A DNA stretch of 64,000 nt from Erythroxylum novogranatense (GCA_029891385.1 CM057233.1:49492063-49556062); one strand, 5' to 3'; shown: positions 47,444-60,643, numbered from the stretch's first letter. Numbers and translations are program-made. The notes: generated from the sequence alone by a model not told the origin.

Positions 47444-48832
47444 ATGGCTCATGAGCATATAATTAAGTGTCTGGCATTGTTTGAGATTATGAAAGGGCAA
47501 CTGGATCTCATGAGGATGGTCTTCCTCATCTGCTTGTATGTATACACCAAAAAACGACGTAGAAGTGAAAATGCGAGAGTAAGTAGGGCATTGACTGTAC
47601 CAAATAGGACAGCCAATATAGATAGGATTTTGCATGAGGGGGATAGGAATACCCAGTGGGATATAAGGATGGACAGTAATGCATTCACATTGTTATGTGA
47701 GATGCTTCAGATCCATGGTGGGTTGACAAATACGGGTCATGTGGCAATTGAAGAAAAAGTTTTAATATTCCTTAGAATATTAGCACAAAATGAATCTAAT
47801 AGAGTATTACAAGTTCGGTTTATGCGGTCAGGAGAGACAATAAGTAGGGTCTTCCATAGTGTGTTGAAGGCTGTAATCAAGCTTCAACATTTGTTGTTGG
47901 TGAAGCCCATACCCGTTCCTGAGGATTGCACAGACAGTAGATGGAAATGGTTTAAGGTTAGTTATTGTATTTAGCCACAACACAGTATCTAATTTAGCTT
48001 GATGAAAGTGGTTAACCAGAACCTTTTTTTATTCCTTGTTATTTTAAACAAAGGGTTGCCTTGGTGCTCTCGATGGGACCTATTTAGACATAATAGTTCC
48101 CCAGGCAGACAAGCCAAGATATCGAGGTAGGAAAGGGAGAATATGCACTAATGTTTTAGGAGTGTGTGACAAGAACTTAAACTTTGTTTATGTTCTTGTC
48201 GGATGGGAGGGTTCAGCAGCGGATTCTAGGGTTCTGCATGATGCTGTTAGCAGGCCTATTGGACTGAAAGTTCCCCGGGGTATGTAAGCAACGAATTGTT
48301 AGCAGTATGTATATATATATGTTTTTCCGTATGATTACATATACAATAGTAATTGTGTCATCTGCTTATAGGAAATTACTACTTAGTAGATACTGGCTAT
48401 ACCAATGGCCCTGGTTTTCTTGCACCTTTTAGAGGCACAAGATACCATATTCAAGAGTGGGCAAGAGATGGGAGGGCACCTAGGAATGCAGAGGAGCTCT
48501 TTAATAAGAGACACGCGTCAGCCAGAAATGTCATTGAACGTGCATTTGGATTACTGAAAAAAAGATGGAAAATCCTCAGAAATCCATCTTTCTATCCAGC
48601 ATCCACTCATGTGTTGATCATTATTGCATGCTGCCTTCTGCACAATTTCATTAGATTGCATATGAGTTCTGATCCAGCAGAATTTGCTGACATGGAACCT
48701 GAGGAAATGCCAATTGGGGAAGATGTTCCGTTACCAGAATTTTTTGATCGTGTGGAGACCAATAATGAATGGACTCAATGGAGAGCGGAATTGGCTAACA
48801 ACATGTTTGATGAATGGAGAAGCCACCATTAA
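47444..48832 (+). CDS. PIF/Harbinger transposase (DDE_Tnp_4, HARBI1/ALP1-like)
   Basis: Three exons, 47444-47956, 48054-48279 and 48372-48832, join in frame to 399 residues, the usual Harbinger length. All introns have GT-AG ends. An N-terminal basic region and helix-turn-helix-like segment ([19 protein letters not shown]) precede the nuclease. Catalytic residues are visible: first Asp in [10 protein letters not shown], second in [15 protein letters not shown], Glu in [14 protein letters not shown]. It would cut and paste the element at 3-bp targets, with the Myb-like partner for DNA binding and nuclear import. No stop or frameshift was seen. The start is the first ATG of the frame; an upstream 5' UTR intron is possible. 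Confidence 0.93.
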
Positions 48833-49070
48833 ATTGTCGAATGTGATGTACTTAATAACATTTTGTATTGAAATGAGGGTTTACATTTGGTTGTGTTTCA
48901 TTGTAATTGATTTGTTAGAATTGATTGAATTTCATTGTTTTTCCTTTGTTAACATGGTTATGGTTAATTACATGTTTCGTTTCATTCTATATTGTCTGGA
49001 TGAATTCAAACAAGTTTCAAATCACATGTTAATTCCTCATTGATGGAAATGGTTTAATCTGGTTTGGGGT

Positions 49071-50062
49071 ATGACGTTGCGTGATTTAGGTGCAATGTCA
49101 CGGATTTGGACAGATGAAGAGACAAACGCATTTGTCATGTTCTTGGAGGACGCAGTTGGTGCTGGTAAGAGGACCGATAATGGACAATTTAAGCCTGAGA
49201 CTTTCCAATTGATTGCCACACTCATGATTGAGAAGTACCCTGAGTGTAGAATTGAGAAGAGGCATATACAAAACAAATATAAGAGGCTTAAGAAAAAATA
49301 TCAGACGGCATATGACATGTTGCAATGCAGTGGGTTTGGGTGGAATGAAACAAAGCAATGTGTCAAGTAGAGACAATGAAGCAAGTGCTGAGAGCGAATG
49401 GATGAGGTAGGTTGTTCATACACGCATGTTAATGTAGTTCACATTGTGTATCATGCTAACAAACATCTTTGCATTATTCTCAGAAACACCCTAATAGGTA
49501 CTATATCTCTGGCAAGCCTTTCCCTATGTACCCTAGACTTGAGTATGTATTTGGGAAAGATAGAGCCACAGGTGCAACTGCAATTGACCCTGAGGTTGCA
49601 GCTGATCGGTGTACGGCTGATGACCATGGTGGGGATGCAGCACCAGGGTCACCACCTCCTGCTGATCCGTTGTTTGCTCCTGAACCAGCGGAGACACCGT
49701 TATTCTTATACGCTCATGCAATGAGCTCTGTCGCCTCCTCTTCCAACACAGACGGGAACCAACGAATTAGAGGAAAAAGAAAGAACAGGGACACTGAGGT
49801 GTTAGAAAGCATTGCCACAACAATTTCTCGCGTAGCGGACTGCAGTGTTCGGAGTGCACAGATTATTGCAGATGCAATTACCATTGGCCCACCAATTCCC
49901 CAGCTAGGCGACGAGCTTGCGGGATTGGGTTTCTGCAACGCAGAAGTTATCAGGGCTCTGCACATATTCTCAATGAATCCTCTTGTGGGGACTATATTCT
50001 GGGGTGCAAATGCAGAACAACGGAAGGAATATGTGCGGAGCCTATTAGATATGCATCAATGA
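49071..50062 (+). CDS. Harbinger ORF1: Myb/SANT-like DNA-binding protein, frame interrupted
   Basis: Exon 1 (49071 or 49095 to 49406) encodes SRIWTDEETNAFVMFLEDAV and onward to GFGWNETKQCV, a Myb/SANT-like (Myb_DNA-bind_3) domain. Exon 2 (49484-50062) starts KHPNRYYISGKPFPMYPRLE, continues through an Ala/Pro-rich linker and ends in a helical domain (FWGANAEQRKEYVRSLLDMH). Between them the main frame meets stops at 49368, 49377 and 49389, before a donor at 49407 that would otherwise join in phase. Compensating indels probably damaged the last 40 nt of exon 1. In active PIF elements this protein binds the ends and recruits transposase. Confidence 0.8.
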
Positions 50063-50321
50063 ACTTTTAATCAGTTCCCGTACTTTGTATGCTTATGTTA
50101 ACCATCATTTGGACATGTATGATGTCAAATATGCGTTGAACTATACGTATTTATGCTAGTATTGCAGTGATGTTGACTAATGACGGATCATATATTTTGG
50201 ACTGCCTTTGTATCTCTGTTTCTTTATGACGAATGGTAGGGTGTTTAATTATTTAATGTTTACAATGTTTGTACGTCTATGAATGGTTATGAGATGATTA
50301 ATTTGTAGGTGCAGGTATAAT

Positions 50322-50807
50322 ATGGCCAGGTATGGATTCTATGTTGTCTTTGCCGGACGTAAAGTAGGTATTTTCACCAGCTGGGAGGACGTCAAATTGC
50401 TTGTTGAGGGCTTCCCAAATGCAAGGTTCAAGGGGTTTCGCACCTTGGTGGAAGCTGAAACTGCTTTTGCCATGGATCGAAACAGGTCCATCCGTCCAAA
50501 TGACGAAATTCAAGCAGCCCTCACTGTACCCCAACCCATCCCGCTTCAATCCACACTGCCACAATCTCAACAACCCCTTGTAACTGCACCCTCACCAATC
50601 CCGCAACAATTTTCTGTGCCAACAGCTGAACCACCATATGCAACGGAACCCTCACCATTCGCGCTTCAATTTCCACAGCCAACAGCTCAACATCCACATG
50701 TAGCTGCAACATTGCACCAAAATTTGACATGGAGTCAAACATTATTCGTATTTGCTGTTGGGGTCATTTTCGGCATGCTTATCCTCGCAATTCTCAATAA
50801 ATTTTAA
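50322..50807 (+). CDS. Third Harbinger gene: RNase H1-type hybrid-binding (viroplasmin-like) domain with C-terminal membrane anchor
   Basis: 161 residues, intact, preceded by an acceptor-like ttgtag (50303-50308). Residues 1-50 (YGFYVVFAGRKVGIFTSWED through ARFKGFRTLVEAETAF) match the N-terminal hybrid-binding domain of eukaryotic RNase H1, also found in caulimovirus viroplasmins. Residues 70-130 are Pro/Gln-rich with repeated units (PQPIPLQ, PSPIPQQF, PSPFALQF). Residues 138-158 (LFVFAVGVIFGMLILAILNK) are one hydrophobic segment at the very end, as in tail-anchored proteins. There is no RNase H catalytic domain. Same strand as the other two genes and inside the TIRs. Its role is unknown; binding RNA-DNA hybrids or RNA at a membrane is inference. 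Confidence 0.85.
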   Translation: MARYGFYVVFAGRKVGIFTSWEDVKLLVEGFPNARFKGFRTLVEAETAFAMDRNRSIRPNDEIQAALTVPQPIPLQSTLPQSQQPLVTAPSPIPQQFSVPTAEPPYATEPSPFALQFPQPTAQHPHVAATLHQNLTWSQTLFVFAVGVIFGMLILAILNKF

Positions 50808-50929
50808 GGCATCAACGTATTTAATGTCATGAATGCTTAAATGTTAGCTCAATTATGTATTAGAATTTGGTTGGTTGACGACGCTTTTCCAACCTATTAT
50901 GTAATTAATTATATTAATGTTTAGATGCT

Positions 50930-51690
50930 TTGTTAAATTATTTTGTCCTAACTAATTTTCATAATGATAATCATAATTATAACAAGATAAATAGTAGTCA
51001 TAATTACAATAATAATAATAATAAAATCAAAATAAAATATATTACTTGATAATCGAAGTAATGTCAAAGAACAATAATAGTAATTATGACTATTATTTTC
51101 GTTTTATTACAACATATATACTAAATCTTATTATAAGTAAGTTATTAATAATTATAATAACATGTTTAATTTTCTTTAACAAATATCATACTAACAATAA
51201 ACAAACCATCAAATACTTGTCATCGTAGGTAATAGTGATACTAATAATAAGCGTAATAAAATAATTATAGAACCATATCAATAATAGGTAATAATAATAA
51301 TAATAATAATAACAATTATAATAATCAAAAACATAATATTACAACGTCAATATACTAATAATAATAGCAATTATCAAAATAATATTAACAATGTTAACTA
51401 TTTTAATTCTAGTCATATTTTAATAATATTATTATTAATATCAAGCAAGATAAACATACTAATATTTTAATTATTAAACATAATAATAATAATAATAATA
51501 ATAATAAGCTAATAATAATAATAATTATTATTATTATAATAACAATTGTAATAATAATAATAATAAACAAATTTATAACAATTGTAATAATAATAATATT
51601 AATAATATTCATACGTTATTATAATAATTATCATTATTATTATTAACAATATTAATAATAAAAACAATACTAAAAATTACATTCTTTAAT
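50930..51690. repeat. TAA/AAT-rich microsatellite tract at the right end of the Harbinger element
   Basis: Interrupted (TAA)n/(AAT)n runs, with the longest pure stretches near 51290-51310, 51480-51510 and 51550-51600. No coding content; frames across it are compositional. Confidence 0.85.
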
Positions 51691-51887
51691 ATCTACAAGT
51701 CTTTACACTACAGGGGCATTTATGTCATTAACACTGTTTTCTATCCTTAAGACGGCAACTAAACACATTTATATCCTTAGGACGTGGACAATTATCTCTG
51801 TTCTGTCTACTGCAACCAAACATCTTCCTATCTATTCTTGTCCTATCTTGTCTTGTCCTATTCCGTCTAGTCCTGTCTTTACATACT

Positions 51888-51910
51888 GCAGACGCTAACC
51901 AAACGGAGCC
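51888..51910 (-). repeat. Harbinger right terminal inverted repeat
   Basis: Reads GGCTCCGTTTGGTTAGCGTC on the minus strand; partner of 45150-45172. Confidence 0.9.
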
Positions 51911-51913
51911 TCA

Positions 51914-52068
51914 CTTTTATACTCGTATCGTATTAGGTTCAATTCTAGTTTACCAACTTTTGGCCCTCGATTCTCTCTCCAATTCAAAAATTTTCATTCT
52001 CCGCCCAAAATCAACTAGTCTCTCTCTTTCTCATCTGTCTAAGTTGCTGCGGACGAGAGGCGACAGCC
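51914..52068 (+). promoter_or_regulatory. Remaining promoter/5' UTR of the kinesin gene
   Basis: Only about 155 bp separate the Harbinger target duplication from the kinesin ATG. The CT-rich text ctagtctctctctttctcat before the ATG is typical of a 5' UTR, so most of the original promoter now lies beyond the transposon. Confidence 0.5.
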
Positions 52069-55000
52069 ATGGCTTCTCGGAGCCAGAATAGACCACCGCG
52101 AAGTCCTTCTGCTGTAAGAACCACCTGCCTGCCCCTTGTCTCTTGTTTTAGCTCTTTCTTTGGTTGAGTTACTCTGAAATCTTTGTAGAAGAAGGAAGGT
52201 ATCCCCTTGGACAAGCGTAGGAAGATCGGGGTCGCGATCGGAAGATCTGGTTTTGGTCCGGACCGCAAGCCATTAAGTTCACTTACTGCTCGGAAACAAG
52301 ATGATCCTACTTCAAGCGATATGGCTAGCACAGAAGGTGCCAACACAATTGACTTCACCAAAGAGTCAGTCGACGCCTTGCTCAGTGAGAAGCTCAAAAT
52401 GAAAAAATTTGACCACAAGGTTCTCTTCTGTCTTCTCTAGTCTTATCTGCTTTATATTGCGTTCTTATCGTGCTGACTTTATGTGTTATTTTGCAGGGAA
52501 ACTTGGAACTAGTGAGTGACCTGAATAGTAGGCTCAAGCTTTGCATCAAGTGGTTTCAGAAAAGAGACGCGGAGCATTTGGATGAGGAGGCCAAGCTTCG
52601 ATCTGCTTTGGAAAATTCTCAGAAAGCACTCGCTGATACTGGTGACAATAACTTCATCTCTGAAATTTAAAACATTACTTGAATGTTTTTGCATATCTAG
52701 GGTTATAAGTGAATGACTGAAACATCTGTATTTGGATGAATTCATTTGTTGATCACCAGAAATGCATCAATTGTGAGTAAACATTAAATTTGTAGATAGA
52801 AAATGTACTACATTTAGTAAAAACCAAACAGTTTAACTTGAATTCGTTTCTTATGCTTTTAGAGGCGGAAATGGAGATTAAGGACGAGAAATTAAGTGCT
52901 TCTATTGCACAGTTAAAGGAAGAGAATGTTTCTTTGCAGAGCAGACTTGCCAAAGAAGAATCAGAAAAGCTGGTAACGTCACCATTAGAGCAGCATTTCG
53001 ATTCTTTTCTTTTTCCTTCTCACTTCCTTTAGTTCTAATTTATGTGGAACGATGAGTAGGACGCAATTGATTGTCATAAGAGAGAAAAAGAAGGGAGAAT
53101 TTCCGCCGAGAGTTTAAACGCTTCCCTTTCCCAAGAACTAGAAAAAGCTCAACAAGAGATAGCCGCTGCCAATCATAGGGTACTATCCATTTTATTCTTC
53201 TTACTTTTGATTATATTAATATCTAATAGACTAATACAGCAGCTCTTATCATTATTATTCACTGATTTTGACTCTCATTTAATGATCGTTTTATCCCTTG
53301 CCCAGTATTTTCAGTTTTCTAGTAGAGTATCCTGTAACAATCTTTGAACTTTCGCTTAAATCTATAGGCTGCTTCTCTTGATGATATGTACAAACGATTA
53401 CAAGAGTACAATTTGAGCCTTCAACAATACAATAACAAACTGCATTCTGAACTTGAAGCAGCTCGTGACTCACTCAAGCGAGTAGAAAAGGAAACGTCAA
53501 CTATAGTGGAAAACCTCAGCACTTTAAGAGGCCATTATAATACTTTACAGAAGGAATTAACTCTCTCTAGGGTGAGTCTTGTGTGGGGTTATGACAATTC
53601 GATTGTTATTTCCTGTTGTGTGCGGACTAGCATGTTCTTATTGCTAAACACACATCAACGAAATGGTTGGGTGTTAAACTTAATGTCTCCATCTTTACCA
53701 ATTTAGAATTCTCAAGACGAGGCTGTGAACCAGAAAGAATCATTGGTTAATGAAGTTAAATGTTTACGAGGGGAGCTGCAACAAGTCAGAGATGATCGCG
53801 ATCGTCAGGTCTCAGAGGTACAGGTTTTAACAGCCGAAATCGTGAAGTACAAACAGAGTACAGGCAAATCGATTGCAGAGTTGGATCAATTGATGACCAA
53901 AACAAAATCCTTGGAGGTTTGTTTACACACACACACACACTCATACACACAATGCTATTGCATGAGTCATCTTTTATTGCTTTCAAAGGTGTTTAACTGG
54001 CTCTATATATGTAGGAGACGTGTTCTTCTCAAAGGGAGCAGATACGTTTACTAGAACATCAACTCACGGCTGCAAATGAGAAGTTGAAGGTCTAGTATAG
54101 TGAACATTGTTTTATTTCCTCTCGATCCCTTGCATCTTCTCAGGTTCTTTCTCACTTGACATTTACAATGTCATTCTTCAGATGGCCAATTTGTCTTCTT
54201 CAGAGATAAAGACAGAATTTGAAGAACAAAAAAAAGCTTTAAGTGAACTACAGGAGCATCTTGTAGATAAAGAGCACCAACTAATTGAAGGAGAGAAGTT
54301 GAGGAAAAAGTTGCACAACACTATATTGGTAATTCATTTTCGGTTGCTCTTTGCGCTTCATAAAAGGCTTTAGTTATACTGAAAATCTCTTGTATTGCAG
54401 GAATTAAAGGGGAATATACGTGTCTTCTGCAGAGTGCGTCCCTTGTTACCTGATGATGGTGCTGTAACAGAAGCACCAATTATCTCTTATCCTACCTCCA
54501 CAGAAGCTCTTGGTCGTGGCATTGACTTAGTGCAAAGTGGTACATACATATATATATATATCTTTGTGTCACCTTTCACATTTGGTTCAAACTTCAAAGC
54601 CCATAGGACATATTTGCTTTCATGTCAGCTGTAGTTTTACTGCTCATGTGAATTAGGTGATCAAAAATTACGTGCACAAGCCTTCGAGGATATTGTTTAG
54701 AAAATATACCCATCACAAAATTGCCTATTTGCTAATCCATTGGTATTTGTTACCAGGCCAAAAATATGCTTTCACATTTGACAAGGTGTTTAGTCATGAC
54801 GCTTCTCAGCAGGCTATTTTTGTGGAAATATCACAGCTAGTTCAGAGTGCCCTTGATGGCTATAAGGTAGTCAATTTAGCTGATTTGCTTCTATCAGATT
54901 ATGGCCAGAGCTCCATTTTTTATCAAGATATTATTTAGGTACCCAAGCTTAAAAGAAAATTAGATGGTTTATGTTTGCAGCTTGAAATAATGTGTTAGTG

Positions 55001-56577
55001 GTCAATTACTTAGAGACATGCATACCTCACTTGGTTAATGAAATGGATAATTAATATGTCATCTTGGGTAAGTTGGTTCTGTTGGCATAGGAGCATATAG
55101 TCACTAGGCCACCCTGCTGAGATATTCCAGAGGACGATACACTGAGTTAAACTCTGCAGCTAATTGGTTTGCGATTTTTTTCACTATTATTTAATTTTTC
55201 TTAGGCCATTAAAGTATGAAATAACCTTTCCAGCGTGATATTTTCAGGTCTGCATATTTGCTTATGGTCAGACAGGTTCGGGAAAAACCTATACCATGAT
55301 GGGTAGGCCAGAGGCTCAAGAGCAAAAAGGTCTAATACCTCGTTCTCTAGAACAGATATTTCAATCTAGCCAGGCCCTCATGGCACAGGGTTGGAAATAC
55401 AAAATGCAGGTAACATCTATTTATATTTTCACTCGTCAAATGTTGCCCTAGTAATGATTGCTTCGCAAACTTCATAGGCCTCAATGTTGGAGATATATAA
55501 TGAAACCATCCGTGATTTGCTGTCAGCAAATAAATCAAGTGGTACAACAGATAATGGTGTTCCAGGAAAGCAATATACTATAAAACACGATGCAAATGGA
55601 AATACACACGTCACGGATCTTACCATTATCGATGTTTCTACAATAGATGAGATATCCTCCCTTTTACGACAAGCGGCACAAAGCAGGTAAACTGTAGGCT
55701 GATTGTATCAGTTATTCATTTTTTTAAAATGTTTCTACAGTTTTGAAGTTGGTAGTTGGTTATGATAATTTGCTGTTTGACATGGGAAACCATCACGCGC
55801 AGAGTATTAATTTCAATCTCTAAATAGGAATTTCGTTATGGCAAAATTTCTTTTCCAGGTCAGTAGGCAGGACGCAGATGAATGAACAGTCATCAAGAAG
55901 TCATTTTGTCTTCACATTGCGAATTTCTGGAGTAAACGAGGTAGGAATACCTGTAATTTCATGATGTTTGTATGCCAATATTTTCTGCTTCATCTAAAAA
56001 TTTCCTTTAATGGGTTGTTAGGGTACTGAACAACAAGTACAGGGAGTATTAAACCTCATCGACCTTGCTGGGAGCGAACGACTCTCAAAGAGTTTGTCAA
56101 CAGGCGATAGGCTAAAGGAAACTCAGGTATCTTCAATTTGACTGGTATGCTATTATATGTATTCATCTCAATATGATTACCTAGTTTTCTCATGTCCGAA
56201 CAGGCTATAAATAAAAGTCTATCATCATTGGCTGACGTCATATTCGCCTTAGCAAAGAAGGAGGATCATGTTCCCTTTAGGAATTCAAAGTTAACGTATC
56301 TTCTCCTGGTAGAGTAGTTCCTTTAGCATTTTCAACCTCCGCATAATAAGACCGTTTTGGACGGTCTTCTTCTAACTCTTTCAAGTTCTATAATCAGCCT
56401 TGTCTAGGTGGGGATTCCAAGACGTTGATGTTTGTCAATATTTCTCCTGATCCCTGTTCGATAAGTGAATCACTCTGCTCGCTACGATTTGCTGCCAGAG
56501 TCAATGCTTGCGAAATTGGGATTCCTCAACGACAATTAACACTAAAGCCAGCTGATTCCCGTTTGAGTTATGGCTAA
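52069..56577 (+). CDS. Kinesin-14 (KIN14, ATK1/ATK2-like), C-terminal motor
   Basis: 17 exons: 52069-52113, 52189-52419, 52497-52641, 52863-52972, 53060-53179, 53368-53571, 53707-53916, 54015-54089, 54182-54328, 54401-54539, 54757-54866, 55248-55409, 55478-55686, 55859-55940, 56022-56126, 56204-56308, 56398-56577. The sum is 2379 nt, 792 residues, the family length. Start [15 protein letters not shown] matches ATK1. Order: basic tail, long coiled coil (about 75-390), neck [14 protein letters not shown], motor. Motor motifs are intact: P-loop GQTGSGKT, switch I NEQSSRSH, switch II DLAGSE; end DSRLSYG. It is a minus-end-directed motor of spindle assembly in mitosis and meiosis. One oddity: the conserved Gln of LTYLLQPCLGG is Leu (CTG at the exon 16 end). 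Confidence 0.95.
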
Positions 56578-56925
56578 TTCTGATATGCTCATTGACAAGT
56601 CCTGGCCACAACTCTCCAGCTTGCTAGCAGAGTAACTATTATTATTCGTAAGAAGGGTCATGAATCATGATTCTGTATTGGGGTTGTACAATATATAATG
56701 TTGTGAGTTGTTCTTTCTGCATGGGATGTGTGATTACTAATTTTACCATAATTATGGTGATATAAGTATGCTGATTTGGATTTCTATTCCAGGAGAAACC
56801 TAATTTCTTGAAATGGCCCTGGAATGTTAAGAATGTTCATCAATTGGTGAACATAAACTAATAGGAACTACGCTTTCTATTGTTCTATTAGTGTGGACTG
56901 GTAAAACTAATGCTCAGTCTTTACA
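56578..56925. other. Kinesin 3' UTR and short intergenic region
   Basis: No further coding signal. The polyadenylation site was not defined. Confidence 0.5.
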
Positions 56926-59050
56926 TAGATATTTTTTTGAAAAATGAACTAAAACACTAGCAAAGGCTATTATATCGCTGTAATGTAAGGCCATTTACAA
57001 ACAAGTTAAAGTTCAGTACAAAAAATCACGAGAACAAAGTTATAAATTTTCAAAGATTTCATTGAATCTTTATGCCTGGTGTGAGCTTGTTCTGTGCATT
57101 CCTTGTTATTATGATCTCTCTAATTTAGTTTAGAGTGCTGCTAGCTAATCGATGTTTCCCAGTGGTTTCCATTTGGTATAATATGTTGTTTCTTTCTCTC
57201 CATATTGAATAGATTGTTGAAATGAAAGTAGTTTTGAGTAGCTCTTCGTGTTGCTTGAGTTCCTTATACTTTTTTTCGTAACCATGCCATGGCTTTATTC
57301 CATTCATATGCTTGACAGTGCTTTATTAAAAGGTGCAACACTTTATTCCAAATAATTTTAGAAAACTTGCATTGGAAAAAGAGATGATTCCTATCTTCTT
57401 CTATGTATAAGACATATGATCATAGGGTCAAACCACCTATTTTTAATTTTGGCCCTGTTTTTTATAAGTAGTCAATTGATTAAGGAAGTTTTGGGGTTTA
57501 AAATTTGTTTCCATAATGGTCATATCATGGTGCATTCTCCATCTTGGTTTTGTAAATTTTGTAGCAAGTCATTAGTGAAATGCCCTTTGGTATTAGATAA
57601 AGTTGATGGAGATAATTTGATAGTAAAAAGGATCCTCTAAGGTGACAACGCCAAACTCAATGTTGTATGATGAAGAAACTCTATAATCTTAAAGAAATTT
57701 ATTTCTTAAATAGAGATCATTTCTTATAAATAATGGACTGTGATCATTCCAAATGTCATGTCAGAACTATATTTTTTCACCATTCCCCAACTTTTGCTTA
57801 ATCCAATTGTGTCTGAGGTTTTTCAATTTTAGCATATATGGGAAGTACCAAGAGTGTTCCCTGTTTATTTCCAGGTACCACAAATTCTAGTTTTTTAGGT
57901 CCAATTAATCCATAGTGCTCCTTTATCAATGTGTAATCTCCAAATCCTTTTACTTAAAAGGACTCTTTGAATAAGAGAAATATGAATAATTCTTAACCCC
58001 CTATCTTCTTTGGGATAGATATCTTCTCTCATTTAGCCTTTTCTCCTTTTGAATTTTCTACCTTATCAGATCATAAGAAAGCTTTGATACTCCTTTCAAT
58101 CTTCTTGATGACTCCTTTAGGAAGAATTAAATGAACACTCCAATGCATATGTAGACTATTTAGGACAGAATTGATCAAAGTGAACCTAACAACAAAGGAT
58201 TAAATTTACTTTGTATGATTCAATAAGAGGAATGCAGTATCTAAATTTTGGCTTAGCAGTATTAATGGGAACGCCAAGGTATTTTAAAAGGTGGAGATTG
58301 AATTCCATAGCCAGATCTCTTACTCAACTCATATTGATTCCTCACATCAGAATAAATGAACATATTGCTTTTGTTAGCATTGACCTTTAATCCATAACAA
58401 GTCAAGAATAACTCAAAAATATCCAATATTATTTGAGTGGATTGGAAGTCGGCACCATATAACAACGTAAGATCATGAGCAAATATCAAATGTGTGATCC
58501 TCAACTTTTTACATCTATGTTGGTGATGGAACATGTTAAGCATCATGGATAAAGCTTCCATAGCCAGTGTCAATAAGTAAGGGGAAGGAGGATTCCCTTG
58601 CTTTATTCCCTTGGTAATTCTAAAGATTTAGGTAGGAACTTTATTAATAAGAATGTTAAAAGTAGTTTTGTGATGCATTCATTATCCATTTAACAAACTG
58701 CTATGGGAACATAAGAGCCAATAAGCAAGATTCAATAAACTTCAATTTGATGGTGTCAAAAGCTTTTAAGAAATCAACTTTAGATGAAAAACTTCTGATG
58801 GCTCTACTTAAGGTGTAGTCTTTCATTAACTCCCATATGGGCAATACGTTATCTCCTATTGATCTCCTAATAATGAATGCGCCTCTTAAGTAGGATCAAT
58901 GACATCCTTCAAAGCCAACGTCAATCTGTTTGCTAGAATCTTTGCAGTTGCTTTATAAACATTATTATAGCATGATATAATCCACCATTGAAGAGGGATT
59001 CTGCTTAGGAATAAGACATATAAATGTGTGGTTTATTTCCTTCGACACAT
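56926..59050 (-). mobile_element. LINE (L1-like), RT and C-terminal part, dead
   Basis: Minus strand. RT pieces: DFLKAFDTIKLKFIESCLLA (about 58700-58770), GIKQGNPPSPYLLTLAMEAL (about 58550-58610), then ITHLIFAHDLTLLYGADFQS. The catalytic FADD motif reads FAHD. Downstream, KRIWRLHIDKGALWINW and STIYSIWRERNNILYQ match the LINE zinc-binding (zf-RVT) region. Several stops interrupt the frame. A plus-strand T-run near 56928 may be the poly(A) end. Confidence 0.85.
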
Positions 59051-60290
<1,240 letters not shown>

Positions 60291-60329
60291 TATAGGTTCT
60301 TACATGATGATTTCTATGTCTTTATGCTT

Positions 60330-60643
60330 CCAGCGGACATAAGATGTACTTAAAATCTCCAGTTATTACCCAAGGATTTGTAATTCTAGCATGTACGACT
60401 TTAATATCTTCGCAGAGTTTAGCTCTTTGAAATAAGAAGTTTGAGGCATAAATCACAGTTAGTTCAAACTTACTCTACACTCCATGAAGTTGAAATTTCA
60501 AATGCAAAACTTGATCTGATTCCTATGTTACTTGAACTATGATTTTATTGGTTGTAAATAGAGAGAATTTTCCATTCAGCTCCCAAAATCTTGAGGAAAT
60601 TCGATAAATGAGGCTGCTTTATTTTAGTTTCAAGAAGTCCTAC
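60330..60643 (-). mobile_element. LINE endonuclease fragment
   Basis: The minus strand encodes GLLETKIKQPHLSNFLKILG at the right edge and, further on, IYASNFLFQRAKLCEDIKVV, then ITNPWVITGDF, the AP-endonuclease pattern of plant LINEs. It is cut at 60643 by the LTR that follows and belongs to the RT piece at 56926-59050. Confidence 0.8.

Larger units (their letters stand above)
45150..51910 (+). mobile_element. Complete PIF/Harbinger DNA transposon, 6.76 kb
   Basis: Ends are inverted repeats beginning GGCTCCGTTTGGTT (about 20 of 23 bases match) with TCA duplicated outside (45147-45149 and 51911-51913). Inverted subterminal copies of tgtttggttgc occur near 45219 and 51812. It encodes the two standard Harbinger proteins (transposase and Myb/SANT-like) plus a third gene. 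It sits between the AGD start codon (minus) and the kinesin start codon (plus), i.e. in what was a shared divergent promoter. Apart from the frame break in the Myb-like gene it looks autonomous. Confidence 0.93.

Noticed and set aside
50322..50807. Endogenous caulimovirus fragment, because of the viroplasmin-like domain
   Set aside because: No movement, coat or polymerase sequence nearby; the frame lies inside Harbinger TIRs and the domain is equally that of RNase H1.
50322..50807. A full RNase H1 gene
   Set aside because: The catalytic RNase H domain is absent; a Pro-rich stretch and a membrane helix take its place.
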